A DNA stretch of 6,564 bases, from NCBI GenBank assembly GCA_030608925.1, contig JAUWDF010000042.1, forward strand, positions 1 to 6,564, read 5' to 3'. Positions 1-4,589 of this stretch are shown here, piece after piece. Origin of the DNA: Candidatus Bathyarchaeota archaeon (GTDB lineage Archaea > Thermoproteota > Bathyarchaeia > Bathyarchaeales > SOJC01). The notes under the pieces were generated by a model. It was not told the origin of the DNA. It searched no databases and saw only the letters and a program-made list of their open reading frames with translations. A program made the position numbers and the translations under genes. Within the stretch, counting starts at the first letter, position 1, and every line of letters starts with the position of its first letter.

Positions 1-107
1 CCAACTAATGGAAAAAGAGGTCAAGAGTAGAAAAGCAGGTAGAGCGATGCAAAAACTGCAGTCAGAGCCATGTTTCTAGTTGTTATTCCTGATAGGTTCG
101 CTTTCAT
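1..107 (-). pseudogene. 5' end of ECF-transporter S-component-like membrane protein, interrupted by TGA
   Basis: Reading minus from an ATG at 107-105 gives a short polar start (MKANLSGITTRN) and then a hydrophobic helix (MALTAVFASLYLLFYS). A TGA follows at 23-21, and the same frame continues as PLFPLVG to the window edge. Known of the family: substrate-binding S components of archaeal energy-coupling-factor vitamin transporters often start with an 'ALTAVFAALY...' helix followed by a Pro/Phe/Gly-rich turn, and the sequence on both sides of the TGA fits that. A Trp codon (TGG) changed to TGA would explain the break. The gene lies 104 bp downstream of the alkyltransferase on the same strand. Only about 35 codons are visible, so the substrate cannot be given and the family call is tentative. 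A competing plus-strand tail (2-79) is less convincing. Confidence 0.4.
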
Positions 108-211
108 TTTGGTTTTCCGCTTAACCAATCAATCTAATTTACAAGAAAAATCCACGCATTTAGCATGGGCAGAATGGTTGAAAAAGTTGGGATATGGCAC
201 CTCTGTCAGTT

Positions 212-562
212 TTAGTAGAGATTCTTGCTACTGATTTTCACTTTGCCCTTTTTGACAGTAACCCTTTCTTTAATCACCATGTTTCGTCTCCATTCCGCCC
301 CTTTTTCGGGTCCACCGAAGGATCCATCGGATTTGACGACGCGGTGACATGGAACTACGGGTGACAGAGGATTCTTATGGAGGGCATTGGCTACAGCACG
401 GTAAGATTTTGGTTTTTTGATTTTTTCTGCTATTCTTTTGTATGTGCTTACTTTTCCTTTGGGGATTCTAAAAGTGGCAACTAATACATCCTTTTCAAAC
501 TGTGTCTTGTCCTTTAAGGCTTTGATAACGTCCTTTTCTGTTTTGATCGAGTCTATATCCAT
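212..562 (-). CDS. ogt: Methylated-DNA--protein-cysteine S-methyltransferase (single-domain, Ogt/MGMT type)
   Basis: Repairs O6-alkylguanine in DNA by irreversible transfer of the alkyl group to its own cysteine; a cytoplasmic suicide enzyme. The 116-residue protein is essentially only the C-terminal DNA-binding/catalytic domain of the family. Visible are the active-site motif PCHRVV (Cys72), the nucleotide-flipping Tyr in VSTYKRIAE (Tyr41), the Arg finger in SYRAVANAL (Arg55), and the SDGSFGG loop (78-84). The catalytic Cys is present, so this is not an alkyltransferase-like (ATL) protein, where that residue is usually Trp. The variable N-terminal domain of human MGMT or E. coli Ogt is absent, as in many short archaeal and bacterial members. 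I prefer the ATG at 562 because a TATA-like box lies about 28 nt upstream, suggesting a leaderless or near-leaderless mRNA. An in-frame GTG at 580 would add six residues (MRGNLF). The gene stops with TAA and is transcribed towards the ECF-like fragment. Confidence 0.93.
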   Translation of the reverse strand: MDIDSIKTEKDVIKALKDKTQFEKDVLVATFRIPKGKVSTYKRIAEKIKKPKSYRAVANALHKNPLSPVVPCHRVVKSDGSFGGPEKGAEWRRNMVIKERVTVKKGKVKISSKNLY

Positions 563-585
563 GAATAAATTTCCCCGCACACGAC

Positions 586-594
586 GATATAATA
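586..594 (-). promoter_or_regulatory. TATA-like box of the alkyltransferase gene
   Basis: On the minus strand this reads TATTATATC, centred about 28 nt upstream of the ATG at 562. That is the usual archaeal TATA-to-start spacing for a leaderless transcript. A GGGGA at about nine nt before the ATG could act as a weak ribosome site if there is a short leader. Confidence 0.4.
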
Positions 595-620
595 CATTGA
601 AACTTAAGTTTTTTTATTTT

Positions 621-910
621 GTAAAATCAAGTTTGACTAAGGCGTGCGCGCTCTTGGTTTTTGTGACAAAGCTGAGGATACATTAGAGACCCATGGGGCT
701 GGCAGTGCTCTTTCCTCATCTATGGCGACCATCGAATTGATGAAGGTTGACAATGTTGAAGCAAAAAACCTTCAAGTAGGAGTGTTAGATTTATCAAATT
801 TGACGAAGAGTGGTTGTATAAAAGAGTTTGCGGGAATTATTGGCTACAACTTCGTGAAAGACCACAGAGTGACCATCGATTACCCAAAACAAGAGATAAT
901 TTTTGAATAA
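621..910 (+). pseudogene. 5'-truncated retropepsin-like aspartyl protease remnant
   Basis: The intact part (GTG at 644 to TAA at 908-910, 88 codons) matches the C-terminal half of single-domain retropepsin-like aspartyl proteases (gag-type, Asp_protease_2-like). It has an 'xALGF' helix end, then IELMKVDNVEAKNLQVGVLDL beta strands, then the hallmark GIIGYNF-KDHRVTIDYPKQEIIFE tail. What is missing is the catalytic Asp motif (DTGAS/DTGSS) that should lie just before 'xALGF'. A stop at 638-640 closes this frame. In another frame, 621-652 reads VKSSLTKACAL, which resembles the residues following the catalytic Asp (TGSSLT...A.ALGF). I infer a frameshift near 641-652 plus loss of the 5' end, where the alkyltransferase promoter now lies. 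There is no ribosome site before GTG 644. The reading frame is otherwise clean, so decay is probably recent. An expressed short protein cannot be excluded but would lack protease activity. Confidence 0.6.
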
Positions 911-927
911 ACCTGTCAAGCTTTCTC

Positions 928-937
928 AAGAGCTCTT
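928..937. repeat. 10-bp perfect palindrome AAGAGCTCTT
   Basis: A perfect palindrome between the retropepsin remnant and the arsM promoter. It could be a protein-binding site or chance. It lies about 55 bp upstream of the arsM TATA-like box, too far for a classical repressor site. Confidence 0.25.
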
Positions 938-978
938 AAGATTTGTGGGTAAACTAGTGCCAATTAGTTCTTAATATT

Positions 979-1027
979 GGACATCCGATATGTTTATATC
1001 AAAGAATAACATATAGGATATCCGATA
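979..1027 (+). promoter_or_regulatory. arsM promoter with paired GGAYATCCGATA direct repeats
   Basis: A strong TATA-like box (GTTTATATC, 992-1000) lies 36 to 44 bp upstream of the GTG at 1036. The expected transcription start is near 1020-1025. Two copies of GGAYATCCGATA (979-990 and 1016-1027, 11 of 12 bases identical, 37 bp apart) flank the box. The first sits where the BRE would be and the second over the expected start site. The inner GGATATCC is itself palindromic. This is the geometry of a repressor operator, and an ArsR-type metalloid sensor would fit the gene. No such regulator is encoded in the window, so the cognate factor is inference. Confidence 0.6.
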
Positions 1028-1035
1028 AATAGAAG

Positions 1036-1806
1036 GTGTTGAAGGTGGAGGAAAAAAAAGTCAAGGAATATGTGAAAAAAAGGTACGGTGAGATTGCGAA
1101 AACTGGTGGATCTTGTGGGTCATCATGTGGCTGCGATTGCAGACCTTCATCAACTGATGTAGCACTGCAGATCGGTTATTCAAGGGAGGATCTAGGGAAT
1201 GTTCCAGAAACCTCAAATATGGGTCTAGGGTGTGGGAATCCCGTCGCCTTGGCTAGTTTAAAGGAAGGTGATATCGTTTTGGATCTAGGCTCAGGCGGTG
1301 GTGTCGACGCCTTCTTGGCAGCTAAGAAAGTTGGAAAGAAGGGAAAGGTAATCGGAGTTGACATGACTGAGGAAATGATCCAAAAAGCAAGAGCTACAGC
1401 TTTGAAATATTGTTATGAAAATGTCGAGTTTCAATTGGGTGAAATTGAAAACCTGCCAATAGAAGACAGGTCGGTTGATGTCGTCATTAGCAACTGCGTG
1501 ATAAACCTGTCTCCAGACAAGAAAAAAGTGTTTCGAGAAACCTATAGAGTTCTAAAACCTAACGGAAGAATTATGATCTCCGACATAGTCACAGAAGGTG
1601 AATTGCCTGAAGAAGTTAAGAAGAGCCTTAAAGCATGGGCAGGCTGTGTTGCAGGCGCACTTGAAAGAGATCAATATTTGGACACAATAAAGAGAGCAGG
1701 ATTCGAAAACGTCAAGATTGTATCAGAATCAACTTTTACCGTAGATGTCACTCCAGAGCTAAAGGGAAAGATTACGAGTATTCAAGTCGAAGCCCTCAAG
1801 ATCTGA
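1036..1806 (+). CDS. arsM: Arsenite S-adenosylmethionine methyltransferase
   Basis: Methylates As(III) stepwise with SAM to methylated and volatile arsenicals; a cytoplasmic class I methyltransferase. Visible, numbering from GTG 1036: the SAM-binding motif I DLGSGGGVDA (83-92), acidic Asp109 in VIGVDMT, the family signature SNCVINLSPDKKKVFRE (152-168), and WAGCVAGAL (201-209). Cys154 and Cys204 correspond to the conserved arsenic-binding pair of characterised ArsM proteins. The usual preceding motif MGLGCGNPVALASL is at 62-75. The N-terminus has a dense cysteine cluster (Cys27, 31, 33, 35), which probably supplies the third thiol. Length (256) is typical of short prokaryotic ArsM. The GTG at 1045 may be the true start, because AAGGTG (1033-1038) lies six nt before it; that start would drop three residues. 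The gene ends in TGA. It appears monocistronic, with no arsR, arsB or arsC next to it, and has its own promoter with paired repeats. Confidence 0.95.
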   Translation: MLKVEEKKVKEYVKKRYGEIAKTGGSCGSSCGCDCRPSSTDVALQIGYSREDLGNVPETSNMGLGCGNPVALASLKEGDIVLDLGSGGGVDAFLAAKKVGKKGKVIGVDMTEEMIQKARATALKYCYENVEFQLGEIENLPIEDRSVDVVISNCVINLSPDKKKVFRETYRVLKPNGRIMISDIVTEGELPEEVKKSLKAWAGCVAGALERDQYLDTIKRAGFENVKIVSESTFTVDVTPELKGKITSIQVEALKI

Positions 1807-1816
1807 GACGAGTGTG

Positions 1817-1832
1817 TTTCTCTATTCTTTTT
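1817..1832 (+). terminator. T-rich terminator candidate after arsM
   Basis: A pyrimidine run with 12 T in 16 bases, ending in five T, begins about 10 nt after the arsM stop. Archaeal RNA polymerase often terminates on such T-tracts without a hairpin. No stem-loop precedes it. Confidence 0.45.
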
Positions 1833-1907
1833 CGAAGCAATTACTTTAGAAGAGGAAATGTAAATATGGAAAATGAATAGGAGATGAATAAAATACGCTC
1901 GTGCTTC

Positions 1908-2062
1908 TCAAAACACTTTGCCCAAACGGTAGGCTCTCTCTAAATGCTGCTTTCGGGTTTCATCATCGACTCTTAGACCATATACAAGAAAACCTGTTCA
2001 GCCTTTTTGATCCCATCATCTTGAGCGATAGATTGATAATTATGCGCACGCGCAATACGTGC
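1908..2062 (-). pseudogene. Possible frameshifted minus-strand protein remnant, unrecognised
   Basis: On minus, one frame reads NYQSIAQDDGIKKAEQVF and LVY (down to about 1982). A neighbouring frame continues as VYGLRVDDETRKQHLERAY then RLGKVF, ending in TGA at 1910-1908. Joined by a one-base shift near 1980-1985, they give a charged, helical stretch that looks more protein-like than chance. I do not recognise the family. A plus-strand frame over the same DNA (1901-2077, GTG start) is also open, so coding direction is uncertain and the whole call is weak. Confidence 0.2.
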
Positions 2063-2133
2063 CAAACTACGACATAGATGGCGATGGCTACATAGATATT
2101 TTCGATATAGTGGTAGTGGCAGGACATTACTGA
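2032..2133 (+). pseudogene. Dockerin-like C-terminal remnant of a secreted protein
   Basis: An open stretch between a TAG (2029-2031) and a TGA (2131-2133) contains YDIDGDGYIDIFDIVVVAGHY, the calcium-binding loop-helix of a dockerin/EF-hand-like repeat (D.DGDG.ID..DI..VA..Y). In archaeal surface proteins such a repeat commonly stands at the very C-terminus, as here. There is no start codon with a ribosome site and no preceding domain in this frame, so it is the 3' scrap of a larger extracellular protein. The segment before it (2044-2054) is a CG-alternating tract, which may mark the junction where the rest was lost. Confidence 0.55.
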
Positions 2134-2168
2134 GACACTTGGTCAACATAACAGCTTTTTCGGGAAAT

Positions 2169-2217
2169 ACGCGCGTGCTCGGACGTAGCTATGGTCAAAG
2201 ATGACCGCGCGCGCGTG
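2169..2217. repeat. Nested inverted repeat with CG-alternating arms
   Basis: Outer arms ACGCGCG (2169-2175) and CGCGCGT (2210-2216) enclose a perfect small hairpin GGTCA-AAGA-TGACC (2193-2206). The right arm is part of a 13-base strictly alternating purine/pyrimidine run (2206-2218) of the type that favours Z-DNA. No gene covers it. It lies 30 to 80 bp upstream of the TATA-like box of the RNase J-type gene. Confidence 0.5.
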
Positions 2218-2224
2218 TCAGCCT

Positions 2225-2257
2225 GGGAAATATCCTTTTCCCATCAATTCTTATATT
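2225..2257 (+). promoter_or_regulatory. Candidate promoter of the RNase J-type gene
   Basis: CTTATATT at 2250-2257 is the best TATA-like box before the gene. It predicts a start of transcription near 2280 and a leader of roughly 50 nt (to GTG 2333) or 90 nt (to ATG 2372). An inverted repeat GGGAAA/TTTCCC (2225-2230, 2237-2242, 6-base loop) sits just upstream. Confidence 0.3.
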
Positions 2258-2294
2258 GTCCTTAGATTCCAAAGGTTCAAGAGAGAACAGGGCA

Positions 2295-2309
2295 AGCAAA
2301 TATTTTGCT
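2295..2309. promoter_or_regulatory. 15-bp operator-like palindrome AGCAAA-TAT-TTTGCT
   Basis: Perfect 6-bp arms around a 3-bp centre, lying just downstream of the predicted transcription start and upstream of the coding region of the RNase J-type gene. The shape fits a dimeric regulator site. The middle could also act as a second TATA-like element for the GTG at 2333. Confidence 0.35.
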
Positions 2310-2371
2310 GAAGGTGTAGGTTTAGCTTAAGAGTGAGGTATGTCTTTGGAATTGATGGTGGCTTGTTCAGT

Positions 2372-3727
2372 ATGGTGAGTCTTACGTTCTATGGTGGTGT
2401 AAACGAGATTGGTGGCAACAAAATTCTTCTGGAAGACGATGATGTGCGTGTGTTTTTTGATTTCGGGCAATCCTTCACAATGGGTTGCGATTATTTTGGA
2501 GGTTGGCTGAATCCAAGGAGGGTAAATGGCTTGGAGGACTATTTCGAATTTGGGTTACTGCCTAAGCTTGAGGGTCTATATGCGAAGGATTTTCTGAGAT
2601 TCACTAAGATTCCCTATGTTGAGCCTCGCTTTGACGCCGTATTTCTCTCTCATGCTCATTTCGATCATGTCAGCCACATTGAGTTCTTGGATCCGGAGAT
2701 TCCGATATATCTTGGGGTAGGAACCAAACTTTTTATGGAGGCAATGGAGAAAACCAGCAGCTTCTGCGATTATAGAGATCATAGATATCATGGTTTTAGA
2801 ACTGGCGATAGAATCAAAGTTGGCAGTCTTGTTGTGGAACCAATTCATGTTGATCATTCTATCCCCGCTGCGTACGGTTTTATAATCCATACATCCGCAG
2901 GCTCAGTTGTGTACACAGGTGATCTCCGAGCTCATGGTCCAAGGAAGGACATGACAAAAGGTTTCACTGAAATGGCTCATAAATGCGAACCCATCGCTAT
3001 GATATGTGAAGGCACGAGAATGGTTGAGACGGAGCGCAGAAAGAACCACTCCGAGAAACAAGTCAAAGAATAGAGTGACAGTGTGGTCTCGTCAACAGAT
3101 AAGGCTGTATTTGTTACACGATATAGCAGAGACATGGATCGGTTCAGGAGCTTCTACAATGTGGCAAAAAATAATGATAGAAAGATCGTTGTTTCTCCAA
3201 AAACCGCATATCTACTCAACAAGCTTGTAGACGATAAACGCCTTGACCTCCCAGACCCCTTGAAAGATGAAGACATTCTGATCTATTACAGACGAAAGAA
3301 AACCGGAGAATTCAATGAGAAAGATTACTATGTTTGGGAACGCCTCTTCATGGAAAAGATGGTGAACCACGAGTTCATACATAACAATCAGAAAGGCTTA
3401 CTCATGGACCTAGACTTTAACCAGTTCACAGAATTAATTGACATAAGACCGAGTTCAGACTGTCAGTTTATTCATAGCATGAGTGAACCCCATAGTGAAG
3501 AAGACATAGAGGATAGAATCATGCGCAATTGGCTGGAGCACTTCCAGATGCAGTTTCATCAACTGCATGCTTCAGGACACATGAATAGACAACAGATTGT
3601 AGATTTGGTGAAGTATGTGAAACCTGAAAGGATCTTCCCTATTCACACAGAAAATCCACAGTTGTTCCAAGAAACAGGTTATTACCTTCACAATGTGAAA
3701 TGTGGAGAAGAATACAGATTAAAGTAA
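2372..3727 (+). CDS. RNase J-family metallo-beta-lactamase/beta-CASP ribonuclease with in-frame TAG
   Basis: Predicted zinc-dependent nuclease of the RNase J group acting in RNA processing or decay. From ATG 2372 it spans 451 codons. Visible are the beta-lactamase core start (TFYGGVNEIGGNK, 5-17), motif HAHFDH (94-99), His159/His162 (IHVDHS), and YTGDLR (181-186, metal-bridging Asp184). The beta-CASP region starts with VFVTRYSRDMDR (246-257). The C-terminal motifs HASGH (399-403) and PIHTE (423-427) complete the metal site. An insertion at about 37-80 separates the first strands from the HxHxDH motif. Codon 234 is TAG (3071-3073). The same frame continues uninterrupted for 217 codons with all downstream motifs intact, so this is a single-codon interruption and not a frameshift. 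It falls in a charged helix between the two domains, after SEKQVKE. Options are pyrrolysine or other suppression, recent nonsense mutation, or sequencing error. GTG 2333 is a possible earlier start adding 13 residues. The separate half starting at GTG 3083 has no ribosome site. Confidence 0.88.
3071..3073 (+). other. In-frame amber (TAG) codon within RNase J-type gene
   Basis: This is the only stop codon inside an otherwise complete reading frame. The frame is the same on both sides. Residues after it (SDSVVSSTDKAVFVTRYSRD) continue the expected domain without a gap. Single-base ancestors CAG (Gln), GAG (Glu), AAG (Lys) or TGG (Trp) are all possible; a charged or polar residue suits the surrounding helix. 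Confidence 0.9.
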
Positions 3728-3772
3728 TTTCAACAGATACGTAAGGTCATATCTTGGTAAAACGCCATTTTC

Positions 3773-4279
3773 TCATCGTGTTTCTGCTTGAGGCCCGTCT
3801 TGACCAGCAAGATAGGATAGGGACAATGGTTTAACTACATCGCCTGACATGAGACTGATAAGCATATTGTCAACATTCTCCATGTAACCCATACTTTCTG
3901 ATTTCAAGTCTGACATGAACCTGACAAAATCCGAGTAGTTTCTATGGAGAGAAATCATAACTCCATTCCGTCCCATGCCATTTGCACTTGCCACAAAAAT
4001 CACATTCGGATTTTCCAACACAAGGGTCCTTGCCTTTTCCTGTTCCTCCGGTGTGAGAGTTGTCTTCGCCTTTGCAATAGTGATTGCCATGATCTTATAA
4101 CCTAATTTTATGAAATCAGGTATCACAGTGAACTCCCGTATGATTCCTTCTTCAACAAGTTTATGTCTCATCCTAGTGATTGTAGGCTGCGAAACTCCAA
4201 GAACTTTAGCTAGCTCCCGATCACTACGTTTTGAATCCTTCAGCAATTCCTTAAGAAGTCGCCTTATCCCTTCTTTCAA
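3773..4279 (-). CDS. AsnC/Lrp-family transcriptional regulator
   Basis: Cytoplasmic DNA-binding protein of the leucine-responsive/feast-famine family; its members typically form dimers to octamers and respond to amino acids or related small molecules. The 168-residue protein has an N-terminal winged helix-turn-helix (about 5-60; SDRELAKVLGVSQPTITRMR at 19-38 and KLVEEGIIREFTVIP at 40-54). A ligand/oligomerisation domain follows (about 62-150) in which IMAITIAKA and VIFVASANG are the beta strands. The domain is rather divergent from the canonical RAM fold, so I cannot suggest an effector. The start is TTG at 4279, supported by AGGAG about nine nt upstream; the stop is TGA. It is divergent from the C45-like gene across a 310-bp palindrome-rich spacer, pointing to autoregulation and control of that neighbour. 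It converges on the RNase J-type gene with only 45 bp between stops. Confidence 0.88.
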   Translation of the reverse strand: MKEGIRRLLKELLKDSKRSDRELAKVLGVSQPTITRMRHKLVEEGIIREFTVIPDFIKLGYKIMAITIAKAKTTLTPEEQEKARTLVLENPNVIFVASANGMGRNGVMISLHRNYSDFVRFMSDLKSESMGYMENVDNMLISLMSGDVVKPLSLSYLAGQDGPQAETR

Positions 4280-4306
4280 TCGAACAAACTCCTATAACTC
4301 TCCAAT

Positions 4307-4365
4307 AGAACCATGGTTCTTAGATGTGCTTCCTAAGAAAGCTTTCGCATCAAGTACACGTGAAC
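4307..4365. promoter_or_regulatory. Cluster of three operator-like palindromes upstream of the Lrp gene
   Basis: AGAACCATGGTTCT (4307-4320) is a perfect 14-bp palindrome. GAAAGCTTTC (4337-4346) is a perfect 10-bp palindrome. GTACACGTGAAC (4354-4365) is a 12-bp palindrome with one mismatched pair. They cover the 28 to 86 bp upstream of the regulator's TTG start, where its promoter must lie. An AT-rich ATATGTAA on minus near 4371-4378 is a possible TATA element. Autorepression by the Lrp protein is the simplest reading, as is common in this family. Confidence 0.5.
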
Positions 4366-4410
4366 GTCAATTACATATCCCTTTGGGCAAAAAAACGGTT
4401 TTTGATTTGA

Positions 4411-4506
4411 TTTAAATAGCGTCTAATCGTAGTAGAAGGCTTTAAATTGCCTGATATTGCTAAATCTGGTTTTAAATGGTTATAACCGCGCAATATCGAA
4501 TTAAAT
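4411..4506 (+). repeat. Four TTAAAT motifs at 30-bp intervals (operator array candidate)
   Basis: TTTAAATAGC (4411), TTTAAATTGC (4441), TTTAAATGGT (4471) and a shorter TTAAATGCC (4501) share a core TTAAAT whose starts are 30, 30 and 29 bp apart, close to three helical turns. Several are embedded in inverted repeats: AGGC/GCCT around the second (4437-4452), GGTT/AACC around the third (4468-4487) with the perfect palindrome GGTTATAACC (4478-4487), and GATATTGC/GCAATATC (4453-4460, 4490-4497). Known: Lrp-type proteins bind regularly spaced, helically phased sites and wrap DNA. Inferred: this array is the binding region of the adjacent regulator controlling the C45-like gene. Confidence 0.6.
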
Positions 4507-4515
4507 GCCAAATCG

Positions 4516-4523
4516 TTTATGAT
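4516..4523 (+). promoter_or_regulatory. Possible TATA-like box of the C45-like gene
   Basis: TTTATGAT lies about 74 nt before the GTG start and directly downstream of the 30-bp array, predicting transcription from about 4540-4545. TTTAAATGG at 4471 is an alternative. The assignment is uncertain because the whole spacer is AT-rich. Confidence 0.25.
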
Positions 4524-4540
4524 TTTGATTTCATTTTTAC

Positions 4541-4565
4541 AGGAAGACTTATCTTTAGTCTTCTT
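4541..4565 (+). promoter_or_regulatory. Hairpin in the leader of the C45-like gene
   Basis: GAAGACT (4543-4549) and AGTCTTC (4557-4563) form a perfect 7-bp stem with a 7-base loop, extended by one G-T and one A-T pair. It ends about 25 nt before the GTG start. It could be an operator on DNA or a 5' stem on the mRNA. There is no T-run directly after it, so it is not an obvious attenuator. Confidence 0.4.
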
Positions 4566-4589
4566 ACTCCTTGCCAGGCGTGATTTTCG

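Larger units (their letters stand above)
1833..2249. other. Gene-poor stretch with gene remnants and CG-alternating tracts
   Basis: Between arsM and the RNase J-type gene there is no intact gene. It holds a dockerin-like scrap on plus (2032-2133), a possible two-frame protein scrap on minus (1908-2062), CG-alternating purine/pyrimidine tracts (2041-2054, 2168-2177, 2205-2218) and small inverted repeats. Upstream of about 1900 I see nothing beyond AT-rich sequence. The picture is of an eroded locus rather than a designed regulatory region. Confidence 0.5.

Noticed and set aside
2..79. Plus-strand 25-codon open tail ending in TAG, as the 3' end of an upstream gene
   Set aside because: The minus reading of the same bases has an ATG start and a family-like hydrophobic helix; the plus tail has no recognisable motif. 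It matters because it would be the only TAG used as a stop.
417..686. Plus-strand open frame over the alkyltransferase gene
   Set aside because: Mostly antisense of the well-supported alkyltransferase. Only its last part (from about 621) may carry the other frame of the retropepsin remnant.
2576..2890. Minus-strand open frame inside the RNase J-type gene
   Set aside because: Antisense shadow of a gene with clear catalytic motifs; no start signals or family resemblance.
3074..3135. PYLIS-like stem-loop after the TAG
   Set aside because: Only weak, short pairings could be drawn by eye; not enough to claim a readthrough element, and archaeal readthrough does not strictly need one.
3083..3727. 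Independent second gene (split beta-CASP subunit) starting at GTG 3083
   Set aside because: It is in the same frame as the first half, has no ribosome site or promoter, and continues the domain without a gap. A one-codon interruption is simpler.
3728..3772. Terminator hairpin between the convergent RNase J-type and Lrp genes
   Set aside because: No stem with a T-run could be drawn in these 45 bp; only short scattered T-runs are present.
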